Part shown: piece by piece, positions 9,662 through 21,622 of the stretch | Layout of the letters: each line of letters begins with the position of its first letter | Position numbering within the stretch: the stretch's first letter is position 1 | NCBI GenBank assembly: GCA_928212115.1 | Contig: CAKMRJ010005634.1 | Location: forward strand, 177,581,472-177,645,471 | Reading direction: 5' to 3' | Length of the DNA: 64,000 nt | Origin: Lactuca virosa | Lineage: Eukaryota > Streptophyta > Magnoliopsida > Asterales > Asteraceae | Notes under the pieces: model-generated | Databases searched by the model: none | What the model saw: only the letters and a program-made list of their open reading frames with translations | Told to the model about the DNA's origin: nothing | Translations under genes and position numbers: made by a program

Positions 9662-11608
9662 AAAACTTTTGGAAAAAGAGGAGGAGCTGGATTCTGAGGG
9701 AGAATCAGATGAAAATCTGAAAAGGAAAAATTTTTTGGACAAAGAAAAAGGTGGGAGATGTGATTTCAGATACGAATCTGAAAAGAAGAAAGTTTAAAGA
9801 ATCTAAAGAGAATATTTTTGGGAAGAAGAAGAAGATTAGAAAATGCAACGAGTCTAATAATCTGAAAGACTTATCTGATAACTATTTGGAGTCTTTCCCG
9901 ATTGATGTGCAAGTTCCAGATCCAACCATATTTCCATATTTGAAGGGATCTGGAGTCACAAGAAAAAGAGTTGAGCTTCAAGGAAGTCCCAACCACACCA
10001 TTTAATAAGTTGGTTGGGCAGAGTCGAGCCAACGACTTTAAAAATGGGCGGCTTTCCAGGAGGCAACCCGATGAGTAGTTTTTATCTTTTTATGCTTTCA
10101 ATAAAGAGATGATCGCAGTTCCAAGCAAGCTTGGGGAAATCAGAGGATCGACAGAGTTGCTGAAATTCAGATTTTTCGTCAACATTCATCGTCAAAATCA
10201 GATTTCTGCAATCTTACCAGGTACATTCTTTCCTGGCTGCACATTTTTGTTTATATTCTTTATTGAGCTGTTCATTTCTCTCTGAGCATTGAGGACAATG
10301 CATCATTTTAAGCTTGGGGAGGGGGTTAGTGTAAAAAATTTGCATTTTTTGTTAAAATTTTACTTTTTCAGTTTTTCATTTAAAAATTTTCAAATTTTAT
10401 TTTTCTGTTTGCATTTTGTTTTCTACATTGCATTTAAAAAATCAAAAATCCAAAAATATTTTCTCTTTTTATTTTTCTGCATTCATGAAAACAAAGAAAA
10501 CCCAAAAATATTTTATTTCTAGTTATTTTTATTTTTATTTTCTGCATATAAAAAATTTTAAAAATCTTTTAAAAAAATTGAAATATTTTACATGAGATGA
10601 GGATATCTTTTTACATTCGATAGATCTGTTAAGATGGAGTGTGATAGTTACCGAAAATAACAGTCTCATTATAATCAATTTTAAGAATTATCTTTTCAAG
10701 TGCTTTAAATGTTTTCAATATGAACCAACATAAGAGTCAGATAATTTTTACAATGGAAGTGTGGGATGGAAAAACGAACAGTGTTTTGAAAATAATTTCC
10801 TTAGATGCCTTAAAAAGAACCTAGATTGGATAACCCTTATCATTCCTTGAAGTACTGAACCCTATAGTTTCTATGCCTTTCGAGGTTAGGAGGGAACTCT
10901 CATTATACCCACAAAATAATTATCATTTTTGACGTATTGAAGATATGGTGGGCCTCAAAGTAAAATCCGCGCCCGATCTATATATATGTTAGAAATGGTA
11001 TATCAAGCAACTTGAAGAAATCTGCAATTCAAAGTCAAATCCAAGTCAAGTTCAAGTCAAAATCAAGAAGCAAGCAAGTTAAATTTGAAGAGTTGATCAA
11101 GACGAAGAATATGTGTGGTATAATGAGATTGATCCCTCGATAGAGGAATCATAGGGGTAAGCTTGAATTTTGTGTCCATAATGGAGCTTACCACGTTTAC
11201 TGGACGAGTTCGGAAACAAAGGAGGGGATGGTCAAGCTATGTTTTTATAAACGAATTTTCGTGAACTGATTTTAAAAATACACTCATTTCACAAATTTAA
11301 TTCAGTGTAAAAATTATTGGCTCAAGCTTGGTTTAACTAATTAAATATGAAATCTGAATCGTTAATATAAAGTATTGAGATTGTTGTCTAGGTAGTGATT
11401 TCATTGGAGCTTCCTCGTTTTAAAATCTGATCATGTGAACAAAAAAAGAGTGAAGTGTTTTGATAAAGTTTAAATTTTTAGTTTCCATAATCTTGTTTTA
11501 GTTTTTATTCTAAGTTCCTTTTTATGCCATCTACATCTTTCTATTTGTTTATAATGTTTTTATCTTTTTCTTAGTTGAGGGCAAGTAAGGTTTAAGCTTG
11601 GGCAGATT
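9662..11608 (+). other. Athila 3' internal region, mostly non-coding
   Basis: It opens with the second half of the acidic Lys-rich linker (to about 10003, with stops), then GGAGGCAACCC near 10060, a phrase I associate with the end of Athila-type pol. AAGCTTGGGGAGGG near 10310 follows a phrase 'attgaggacaatgc' also usual for this lineage. From 10330 to 11590 the sequence is AT-rich with no supported gene. AAGCTTGGGC near 11595 is the likely polypurine tract before the LTR. Confidence 0.65.
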
Positions 11609-13247
11609 TGTTAGATGTCATTTTATGCATCTTATAGCGTAGTTTTTATTATCATTTTAGCATCATATTTTGTACATTTTCATGTCATTTATTTAAATAA
11701 TGTTCAACTCATGTCTTTCGTTAGAATTCCCGTACTGCTCATGTTTTTATGTCAATTTCTGATAGTTCGAGTGGAGCAGTGCTTTGGGAGCAGCTGGATG
11801 CATGTTTGGAGCTTAAAATAGAGCTTGGGACTTAAGGAAGATTATGAGGAATGCTTGCAAGATGCTTTGGTCAAGAAACATCTGATATAATTGATCACAC
11901 GAAGAAAGAATATACAATCTAAAGTTAAAGGATGTTGCTGGCAGCTTTGACCCCCTGTCAGTATTTTGACCATATCTCGAGAACCGTAACTCCGATTGAC
12001 GCGATTCAAAATGATCTGAAAAGTAGATGAAATTTCGGATGTCCTAGGCACAACATGCAATCGCAGGTTGCCTTTATGCGATTGCAGGTTAGGTAGCAGC
12101 TTGGATTCGAGGTTTTTTAGTGCCAAAAATTCATCCGAAAGCAAAAAATGAAAACCTGCGATCGCAGGTTGTGTACATGCGATCGCAGGTTGGCCAAAAA
12201 GTGCCAAACTGGTATCCTACTTCATTAAAAAGGCACGAGACGCATTTTCTTCAAAACCTGCGATCGCAGGTTGTGTACATGTGATCGCATGCACGTCGTT
12301 TTTGCTCCTGGATGTATAAATAGACCCTGATAGCATTCCTGTAACCTAAGTTGGCGATTCCAGAGGTACCAGACAACGAAAATACGATTTTGGAGGCGTT
12401 TCTTCTCCGATTTCAACGATTTCTGAAGATCTGAGGACTGTGGATCAGCTCCTTCAAGTAGATTAGTAAGATTAGTTGTTTGATGTCTCTTTTCATTTGT
12501 TATTATCCGTCTTTAGCCATGTCTGGCTAAACCTTAGTTTTCAGTTCTGCAAAGACAAGTACTTTTCATGTGATTGATCATTAGATCTGGTTTTTGATTT
12601 GTGTTTCTATCTAGATTCTTCAGTTTTAAGCTTAATGAATGTTTGATTTGAATTCTTGTTAGTCTGATCACCTAGCCAGGGTTTTATCATTCCAGTTAAT
12701 CAATTAATAGAATCCGTAATTGTTCTAATAAATTGGTAAAAGTAACAAGTATCAGATTGGTTCCGTTTTGGGATTTAACTCTGGTATAAACTGTAAAAAT
12801 CATATCTTTACGCTTCCGATCTTGTAAGAAGTATTGGGTATTGCTGGGAATTTTACAAAGAACTTAATGCAACTTTTCTGATTTAATTAAGAGCTTATTT
12901 AATTGAATAGTAAAAAGTTAGGGTTAATTGAAGAGCTTGTTTTGATTAACTAGTTTAGGTAAAAGAGAAATTACTAGAACTTGTTAGTTTTTCTCAGTAC
13001 CCGCTTAGATAGAATGCATCTCAAATAATCAGATCTGGATCAGTTGCACGATTAGGAAAGTCACAGCAGAACTGGAATTTTTCATTTAATTTAATATCAT
13101 TGCATTTTAGTTTTTAGTTTACAATTAAAACCCCCTTTTTTAATTTCTGTTTTGACTAGATGTGCCTGATGCAAAAAGGCATTGACTTTTAGGCTGTGTC
13201 CCTGAGGATTCGACCCTGCTTCCCTGTGCTATATTTTTAGTGCAACA
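11609..13247 (+). repeat. Athila 3' LTR
   Basis: It starts TGTTAG directly after a polypurine-like tract and ends GCAACA, giving the TGTT...AACA inverted ends expected of an LTR. A TATA box GTATAAATAG lies at 12314-12323, and the phrase GGATTCGACCCT, which I associate with Athila LTR ends, lies at about 13206. The right boundary is the less certain end: no partner LTR or target duplication is in the window, and some Athila LTRs run further past this phrase. Confidence 0.65.
12045..12295. repeat. Palindromic CCTGCGATCGCAGG motifs upstream of Athila TATA
   Basis: Perfect palindromes AACCTGCGATCGCAGGTT occur at about 12153 and 12256, with half or degenerate copies (TGCGATCGCAGGTT, TGCGATTGCAGGTT, TGCAATCGCAGGTT, TGTGATCGCATG) between and beside them. 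They lie 20-270 bp upstream of the LTR TATA box. This is the same location used by unrelated palindromes in the Tekay LTRs. Confidence 0.85.
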
Positions 13248-14465
13248 AGCAGTGATAATTTACTTTTTTAATACGCGCGCGGCAGCGTGTTAATAGACAC
13301 CCCAAGAGATAGTGTGAAACGCAAGATAGATAGGCGTGCAGGAGAATGCGGGTGGTACTCTCATCAGGTCGTGGGGAGGCGCTTCCCACGGTTGCATCTA
13401 GCACTGTGTCGAGAAGAAGGGAAAGTTCAAGCACCTCCAGAGCATAAACAGCGAAATTCAACTCTCTCATGTTGGGCGCCGATGGTAGAAACGAGAGGAA
13501 ACCAGAAACCTATCGAGAAACACTTGCAGCAAATGTGGAAAAGAGACACAACCGCAACGTGGTAGCCATAGCAGAGCACTCAATCAAAAGTAAAGAGGAG
13601 GATTTCGAAAAAGGAGTATGGTTAAATTCCGCACATGATAACCATACTCCAGGTGCCGAAGCGAAGACCGGGCATACGCCCTGAAACGTAAATATTCAGG
13701 GTCTATTGTTTCATGTCTTTCTGTTTCTTTCTAGAAATAATATAACTTTCACTTTGAAAGAGCCTTCCAGAATTCTTTTTAACCAATTGCAAAGACACAA
13801 AGTATAGAGGTTGTGCATATTTTTCAAGTAGCAACAACGGCTGATCACCTATGCTACTTGAGCAAAATCTATGCAAGGATGCAACCGTAGGTCTTAGAAG
13901 AGTCATAATCTTTACCTACAATGTGCTAATAACATCTCAGAGCTGAGAATGTATAAATCCTAATTAATGGCACAAATATAGGGGTTCTAAAAAGATTCAT
14001 AACCTTTCCCCTGGCAATTGAACAATAAAAGGCCTTGAGGTGACGATCTTGGCCAGCATAAAGGTAGCTAAACCTCAAAGTATGGTCCAGAAAATTGACC
14101 AACATTTGCTGACTTAACATAAAAAATCCTAATTACAACATACAAATTAGTGAAATATTAGTCAGTAGTACCGGTTATATGACATTTGAGGCACACATTA
14201 ACCGATTAATACGAACCCTAGAACAAAGGGGTGTGCAGAAAAGAGTTACAGTAGAAACTTCGAATAGCCCGTCCTTAAAGATACCACAGGACAGTTCAAA
14301 ATATGTGTATACATATAAAACAAAAAAAAGGAAGAGAACACTTCCATGCCAAATACAAAGCAAAACGCACAGTTCATGGTTATTAACAACCAGTGTTTTT
14401 CACTATAAACATAATACATAAAAAGGCAACTACATTACAGAACAAACAAAAGGGACAAACACAAA
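13248..14465. other. Unassigned stretch, probable Tat-element interior
   Basis: I see no confident gene. Plus-strand frames at 13287-13684 contain no motif I can defend as integrase or RT. By position, between the Athila LTR and the antisense Tat ORF, this may be the decayed 3' end of a Tat-type pol or its untranslated region. A GC-rich ATACGCGCGCGG near 13270 marks a sharp composition change next to the Athila boundary. Confidence 0.4.
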
Positions 14466-16711
14466 TCAGTCCTCGGAGTCTGAGTAAGAACCTCTCGGAC
14501 TCGGCCTGTGACAAAACTGGTGGAAGCCGTCATAATCTAGCTCCCCTAAGCGAAAGAGGCCCGCAAAATCCGTCTCAGCAAGGGACGATAGAGCAGTATC
14601 CACCTCTTTGGTCCTTCTCGCGACACGGCCAGGATCCGGGTCTTCAGGTTCATTGGAAATTATGGAACAACCACCTAGTAGCTTCCCTTTTTCATACCCA
14701 AGAGCTTCACACGCGTCACGAACACCCTGGATCCCGCTGGCAAATTCTGCGATCTCGATAACTTTATCAATTATGCAAACCACCCCCTTCTCTAGCATCC
14801 ATTGTAAACCACCTCAGGCGACAACACCATCGACATGAGCATGGGCTAGTTGACATTGGCACCTGGCCAACTCACTTGCTTGCACACCCTTCTCTTGAGT
14901 AAAAGAACTCATTTGGCTTTCGAGTCGCTCTGTTTGGTCCTCCAAATTGGCCACATGATCTTCCAAAGCGACCTTCTCGCAGGCCAAATTACAATTCTGC
15001 TCAGAAAGGACTCGACTCTCAGCCTCCGAATCACAGAGTTCCCATCTTATGCTTGACATGGCACCTTGCAAAGTTTTCAACTGTTTTTCATTCACGCTGA
15101 CGCGGCAAACCCGGTCGGTGGTAGCAACCATAAGGGCAGAAGTCTGAGTTGCGACATAACAAAGGTCACTGGCCATACGAGTGGTTGATTGGCCCGCAAG
15201 CGAATTCATTGTAGCCGGGGGTGAGCACAGCTACTCCACTCCTGGGAAGAAATGTCTTCCGATAGTAAGGAATCCCTAGTGATCGCCCAGCCCACGACAT
15301 AGGTCTCGAAAGACAAGGAGTGAGATGACGTTCCTATTTCGCCAACCAGGGAAGGCTTCCCCGGCTGGAAAGAACCTCCAGGTGAGCCCAGTGTACCCCC
15401 AAACACGAAGCCGGAATCAGGATCAATTGAGAGTGAACCAGTAAATGACGAAAGTGGTGTCATTGAAGAACTGGGCACCACCACACTCTCTTTCTACTCA
15501 GGCACCAAAAACTTATCACCAAGAACAACCCCAATACCACCAAGAATCCTGGCCACAGACACAGTCCTGAGCACCTTACGAGGACGGAGACTTGCATCAT
15601 CGGATTCTGTCTCCTCATCTAACGATGGCACCATGTGTAAACTTCGACTTTTATGAATAGGTGCATTACCTTTTTCGGCATGTACTCCCGCATGCAAACC
15701 AGAAGAAGCCAGAACCAATAAACAAACTGGGAAAACGACCACAACGGCCGGTTGGGAAGGCGAAGCAGGTCCGCTAGAAGCAGCATTTCACCCTTCTACC
15801 GAGGGCGATCCAACGAGCTCTCGCATGCGTTTTTCAAACACGGGAGGAGGAAGAGCCTCTACAAGATCGATCTCCCGGTGGAAATGCTTGCCCCGATAGT
15901 GACCATGCAGGGCCATCTCTAAGGAAATCTCGTCTTCAGTACCTGTGAAAATAAACGCAAAGAATAAGACCTCACAAGCCGATATGATACCCTATTCTCA
16001 TTCTTTTTTCTTTTTTTTTCTTAAAAAAAAGGGGGGAGAAGGAGATGAGTTAATACCGCATCTCACGATGAACAATTGTGCCATCTTACCACATTTCCTC
16101 CAGGCGGCGCTCATACCGGCCGCTGCAAGAATGAAATCTTCCCAGTTCTCCCCAATGATTGTGATGTTTCCCAGTCGTTTGCCAAGAGTTAAGTTGCTCC
16201 CAAACAGCTTGGGAAGACGGTCAGGAAAGTATCGGGTTTTATGAAACCCACGCCCCACAAGGTTTCGTTTAACCCAAATCCATTGATGTTGCCAATTCTT
16301 CTTGGGAGTATCATGTTCAGAGATCAACTGACGAATGCCCCGCCTTTTCGCTAAAGTGTGAACGCCAGCATTTGTAGTTGAACAGAAAAAGTAGCTGAAA
16401 ACCCAAAAAGTGGGTATACAACCCAGGGATCGACAAATCCGTTCAAACCCACAATCTTATTGACGGCACTCGGGGTTAACACTTCAACGGAAAAACCATA
16501 ATGATGCACAATCATGTCAAAAAAAATCAGAGGTTGGCAGGCGCAACCCCACTTCGAACAGAGGGATCGGAACCCCCACTTTCCCTTGAGGACAGCGGTA
16601 GATTGATAACCCCTTTGCCGAAATCATCACACCATGTTCCGGTAAGAAACCAAAACGATCTTGCAGAAATTGGAATTCCTCTACAGTAGGGACTCTACCA
16701 TAACGGTCCAT
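14466..16711 (-). pseudogene. Antisense extra ORF of a Tat-type element (Transposase_28-like), broken
   Basis: Consecutive minus-strand fragments form one decayed gene. The start (16711-16517) has the 'FQFLQDRFGFLPEHG' and 'VPIPLFEVGLRLP' segments typical of the domain annotated as 'putative gypsy type transposon' (PF04195). After stops it continues at about 16410-15998 with a core containing KKNWQHQWIWVKRNL, then low-complexity linkers (15742-15206), then a coiled coil (15209-14814: heptads around LEDHVANLEDQTERLESQM) and an acidic tail (14798-14466). Such proteins are additional ORFs of Tat/Ogre-lineage retrotransposons, often antisense and just before the 3' LTR, as here. Their function is unknown. 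Confidence 0.65.
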
Positions 16712-16806
16712 TGTCGAAAACAGATAAATGCTAGAAAAAAAATTATAAGATGCTTGTGTTGATACAATGAAAGTAAAGAAATGAGGTGAGGATGAAAGGT
16801 TCTTGG

Positions 16807-16907
16807 AAAAGGGGGGATTTTAAAGAAAAAACTGGCATCACGAACCATCTCATGATGGATCTGACACACATTGACGACGCTGGAAAAGGGGGGATTTTAA
16901 AGAAAAA
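16807..16907. repeat. Duplicated polypurine tract
   Basis: GGAAAAGGGGGGATTTTAAA occurs at about 16807 and again at about 16881, 74 bp apart. This purine-rich phrase is the likely plus-strand primer of the Tat element, and the second copy directly precedes the probable LTR. The duplication could provide alternative priming sites or be a local tandem duplication. Confidence 0.6.
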
Positions 16908-16909
16908 AA

Positions 16910-17500
16910 TGAGATGTCAAACTAATGTCGAGCTTGGCCTCGTCAGAACCCAGTCGGACCTAGTCCGAGGCGAAGGTTGGGCCTTCGCCAACGCGAAGAT
17001 CACTGGTATGGCGGTTAAGGTACAGAACCGCGCCTCAACCTCTTCTCCAAGGAATTACACCCTGGAAAACGTGGGATCAATTAGACAGTTCCACTTGTCC
17101 ATCTGACAATAGCCACGATCCTCATAATAATTAAAAGATCCCCTCTAGCCAATGAGGGGATGAGGCAAAAAGGCGTGACGGAGGATCCTCCAATATGGGT
17201 CCTCCACGTCGCACCTCATGAGTGAATGCTCAACAGAATCAGTTGAGGGGCACATGCCTCTCAAACAGGTATTAAAGGATCCTTCTTCTTCACGAAGAAG
17301 GGGACGAAACTATTTTTCCTGTGATTTACTCTTATTTCTCTCAGACCTCATACCAACTTGATAGTCGGAGCTTTGTCCTGGGAATTCCTCCCGAACGTCG
17401 ACTAACGATCCTCTTTCTCTTTTGTACTGTGATATCAGGAGAAGGAACCTACACGAAACTCACAAACAATCTCGACCCCACCATCTCCGATATATCATAA
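16910..17500 (+). repeat. Probable 3' LTR of the Tat-type element
   Basis: This follows the polypurine tract and opens with TGAGATGTCAAAC or TGTCAAAC. It contains a TATA-like GGTATTAAAGG at about 17268 and the phrase CTTGATAGTCGGAG near 17355, similar to the transcribed end of other Tat LTRs. The right edge, near 17500 where copia coding sequence begins, is set only by that neighbour. No partner LTR is in the window. Confidence 0.45.
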
Positions 17501-17519
17501 CAAAGACACTACTGGATGT

Positions 17520-18394
17520 TCAACCAAGCACGATCTAAGGGGGAGCATATGATGCTGAAGTTGGAACCTCTTCTGCTGCTGCTGGTGATCCTTCAGCATC
17601 TCCTCGTAAAAAGAAAAGCAAACTCATCTTTGATCTAAATGAATTATAAGAAACATGGAGGTTACCCATTGAGGAAGTTAGAGAAATAATGGTAGAATAT
17701 AATGTTGATATTCGTTAAAAGAAAGACTCAAGAAAAGCAGAACGTTTGTTTGCCAAACTTTCTCAAGCTCTTGCCTCTGTTGATGAGAATGCTAATATTC
17801 AAATCACCGATAATCAGGTCAAGAAAATCTTCAATAATAATGTGGAGAAACAACATATTGTTTCATACCTGAATGACTGGATTAATAGGAAGAAGTTTGG
17901 AGATGTTCTTAATCACAGGTCAAAGCCAGATCCTATCATCAAAGTGAGATGCACCAAACCAAGGAATAAGTCACTAAAGCTTCACTTGGTTAGAAAGAAA
18001 ATAGAATATGAATACACTGAGGTTGTATTTTATCGTGACCTAGTTAAATTTGGCTACAAAGAGAGGATGCAAATTCAATAAATTATCGACAAACATAAGG
18101 GTATTCATGCTCAAAAAGTGAAGTTCGAAATTCAGCAGTTACTCAACAAAGTCAAGAAGCTGAACCTTGTGCCATCAGCTGATCCATCTAGACCATCTTC
18201 CTCAATAAGTATAGACACTCCCAGGCAGTCCAAGAATACCAACTTTCTTCTTCATTATGGAACTCGGTATATCGAAAATGAATTACCAGCGGGTGTTGAA
18301 GCAGTCCAATATATGTTCATTCCGGAACCAGAGTACATGATATTTTATCTTGACAATCAGAATCAAATGTGCTTTCGCTGCACTGATGATCTTC
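17520..18394 (+). pseudogene. Copia-associated extra ORF, 5' portion (unknown function)
   Basis: Two frames (17746-18081 and about 18118-18394) plus a short upstream Ala/Ser/Lys-rich part encode one protein that I do not recognise as a host family. It has a basic KKKSK cluster, a helical segment, a beta-like 'LKLHLVRKKIEYEYTEVVFY' segment and a 'FIPEPEYMIFYLDNQNQM' strand pair. It has stops at about 17647, 17716 and 18079. TekB interrupts it: the frame resumes at 27202 after the tcttc duplication and runs to the polypurine tract and LTR of a copia element. I infer an additional ORF located between pol and the 3' LTR. Confidence 0.55.
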
Positions 18395-20559
18395 CTTCTG
18401 CTCCCACCGATCATTTCCATTTCGGGGTGGTGATCAATGATTGGGTATTAGCAGGCATATGATCCTTAAAGAATTGAGTTTTTCGGCTTATTTGGAGGTG
18501 GATGATGTAATTTGGATGATCCGGGTATTCGGTTTGTGTTTTGGAGTCAAAGGGTATTTTGGTAATTTGTCAGCTCGGGCTCTATGGTTATAGGATTTTT
18601 TTGGGAAATCTTAAAGCAAGTATGAGTTGATATAAGTGTACTGCATCTCATAACCTCTTTGTGGATATAAGGATATAAGGATTGTCGGAATCGGGTTTAT
18701 AACGAAGGAGTTATGGGTTTCGGAAGGTTGCAAGGTTTAAGGCAAAACCCTAGTACACAGGGCGTACATAGGAAGTACGCGGGGCATACTAAGGCAAAGG
18801 CGAGTACGCTGGGCATATCTCGGTGAACGTTGGGCGTACGTAGGTGATGGATCGCGGGTATTAAGAGGAGTACGCTAAGCATACTGGGAGTATGTGGGGG
18901 CGTACTCCAGAATCATGCAAACCTTATTTTAGGGATTTAGACCCTATTTAAGATCATTTTATCATAACATAACCCTAATATCTTCAGCCTCCATCCCTCT
19001 AAACCCTAGAAATAGACCCTTATCCCCATTTGAGTGATTCTTGAGCTTGGTAGGTGCTTGATTGGTGTTTCGAGAAAAAGAAGAAGAAGAGAATCATGTG
19101 AAGTTGTGGTTTGAGCTTCTAGATCCAGGAGTACCTTTCCATTTGCAAGATTCCAAAGTTAAGAAGCTTTGACCCTGATGATCTTTGTGTTTAGATCTAT
19201 TTCATGGTGTTCTTTGGCATTGTTAAGTCATTTGATGAAAATGTGGGCTTTTGATCTACTCCATAAGTAGTGAATGTCAGATCTAAGCCCCAAAAAGGTC
19301 CCTTGTTCATGAAAATGGAACTTTATGAAAGGATTTGGTCTATTCATGTATTAAGCTCTTATTTAGTCCTTTCTTTAAGTGTTGAGTCCCATTAAGTTAT
19401 GCTTGTGAGTAAAGTTGGAAACTTTACTGGTTAAGGCCTTGGTTAGGGACCAGATCTAGATGTTGGACATCTTGACTTAACCCATTAAGAGAAAAGTAAG
19501 GGTTTTTGGACTCCTGACTAGTACGCTGGGCGTACGAGGAGGTACGCTCAGCGTAATGCGAATATTATTCATCAGGGTGTTGTACATTGCGCTTTGTGGT
19601 CGAATACATGGGGCGTACGTCTTTGGTATGCTTGGCGTACTCCCCCATACGGGCGTTTTGGGCTTTTGAGGTTTGGGACATTGTTGGGTTTTCATAGTTT
19701 GGGCCTTGTTGGTCCATTAGATTCTTTTTGGGCTTCTGGTTAATATCTTTTCGGCCCCTGTGGATGTTAGACCCATAAAGGGGTTTCGGGGGCCCAATTT
19801 GGAAAAATTGGGCCATGAGTGGGATTTGGGTGATTATTTGGTTGGTGGGCCTTTATGACTGAGTGGTGGGCCTTAGTCTTGAACCAAACTACACGAAGGG
19901 TAAAATGGTCTTTTTACCCCATATATGGATTATTGGTTTTGGAGTTTGGAGCCCAATTGTTAATTGGGTGTTATTTGTTTGATATCGGAGGTTTATAGTG
20001 GATCTGCAGTCAGAGAGTATCTGTGTGTTTCAGCTATTTAAGATGAGTCTTCTCACTATATCCTTGGGTCGAAGGCACCAATGCCGACCTAATATGTGTT
20101 ATGTGGTATGCTAGTTGTCACTATGATACTTCCATGGAAGACCCCGAGGGTAGCCCGTGGCACTTGGATATCAGACCATGGGGGGAGCCCATGGCATTCC
20201 AGGTAAAGACCATGAGGCAAGCCCGTCGCATTCCAGATAAAGACCATGGGGGAGCCCATGGCAACTATATGTATGTTGCATGATATTCAGTGGTTGTATA
20301 TTGTATGGTATTTTGGAAAACTCACTAAGCTTTATGCTTACGTTTTTCGGTTTTGTTTTAGGTACTCCGGTTTTCAATTGGAAGAGCTCGTGATGATTGC
20401 AGAGCCCACACCACATGTTTCCGCATTATGTGAATTACTGTTATTTGATGATGTTTTGCTAACTCTTGGTTACCTTGGTTTTATGGGAAAGATATGTGAC
20501 AACAATTTATTGATCTAAAAACAAAAAAAAATATATGTCATGATTTTTGGGACGTTACA
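18395..20559 (+). repeat. TekB 5' LTR
   Basis: It aligns to 25071-27196 from 'GATCATTTCCATTTCGGGG' at 18409 onward. The TATA box CCCTATTTAAG is at 18944-18954. Palindromic motifs related to GTACGC-TGG-GCGTAC cluster at 18750-18910 upstream of the TATA box and at 19525-19650 downstream. A weakened donor is at 19158 and an acceptor ends at 20361, next to the conserved ACTCACTAAGCTTTATGCTTA block. Confidence 0.88.
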
Positions 20560-20562
20560 AGT

Positions 20563-20574
20563 TGGTATTAGAGC
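20563..20574 (+). other. TekB primer binding site
   Basis: TGGTATTAGAGC, one change from the initiator-Met PBS, lies three bases after the LTR end. It is followed by the shared GAGGGATT phrase and a stem-loop CAGACATAC-TTTCGG-GTGTGTCTG at 20591-20614. A donor-like CTCAA|GTAAGTT follows at 20721. Confidence 0.88.
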
Positions 20575-21622
20575 CTTGGTTTGAGGGATTCAGACATACT
20601 TTCGGGTGTGTCTGAACTCAAAATGAGGATTTGCTAAAGTTTTCAAAAGAAGAGTATTTTCAAGAAAAGAGTTTTCTAAGATAAGAAAAGAGTGTAGTGC
20701 ATGCAATCAGCCGATCTCAAGTAAGTTTTCCCAGAATACCCATACATAATATCTATTATGATTTGATTTATGAATCTGTGAATCGCATGCTAGTTAGGGC
20801 TAAGGATCTGTTCAGTTCTTGCATGATAGAATGCTAGGATAGATGTCGTTGTATGTATATTTTATGAGCTGGTAGACTTGCATGCTAGTGCTGATTAGTT
20901 AGTGGTAGATTGGCCTGATATGTGATACCTTGTAGCCTTGAGAGTATTGGATGCTATGCTGAGATGGGAATATCTACTGGAATCAGTAATTTATAAGCGT
21001 AACCTTTAAAAATTGTATACGGTTAGGATCTTATAGCCCTAGAATTATTGATTTGGCCTTATTTCATGTTCCTTGTCTGGTTGTTATTCTAGGGTAGAGT
21101 CTGTTATTCGACAGTCTATTTGAGCCTGTTCTGTGTATAATTCGCATGAATAAGGCAACCGGCAGTAAGGGTAGTTGTGGTGTGTGGTTTGAGTGTCCTA
21201 TGACCGTTCTATGGATTGGAGTGTTACTCCACGAATGTTGCTTGCTTTCTGCTTTGTGGAACTCTTAGATGATGGGAATCAACTACTAAGTTAATATGAT
21301 GGTATTCATGAGGTGGGTGACTGGCATTATGGGGAGTTCTTCAGCAGCTGATGGCAGGGTGAGGTCGGGAACCTAGGAGAGCCTAGGAAGTGATGCATCA
21401 GGTTTATTTGTGTTTTTAGTGAGCTTTTGGTGCATCAATTTGAGCTTTTGGTGCATCAGTTTTAGTGAGCTTTTGGTGCATCAGTTTGGAAGGTAGTATT
21501 GGGCCCGTACTACTGAAAGCACATGATCCATACTCGAATCAAGTAGAGTCTTGGAGAATATAAGAAGCTTGTGGAAGAGTATTCTTGGGTATGTTCTGAT
21601 CATTTGCAAGTTGTAATTCAGT

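Larger units (their letters stand above)
1..13247 (+). mobile_element. Athila-type Ty3/gypsy remnant, split by nested TekA
   Basis: The plus-strand parts 1-1042 and 9662-13247 belong to one element, separated by the minus-strand insertion at 1043-9661 with its aaaac duplication. Left to right they hold the acidic end of gag, an Athila-style aspartic protease, an acidic Lys-rich linker, a pol-end motif GGAGGCAACCC near 10060, the phrase AAGCTTGGGGAGGG near 10310, a polypurine-like AAGCTTGGGC near 11595, and a TG...CA LTR with a TATA box. No reverse transcriptase, RNase H or integrase is visible between protease and the pol-end motif, so this looks like an internally deleted, non-autonomous copy. 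The 5' LTR lies outside the window. Confidence 0.75.

Noticed and set aside
13287..13684. Tat integrase end
   Set aside because: I could not identify the expected W-E-G-P or D-D-E motifs in any frame.
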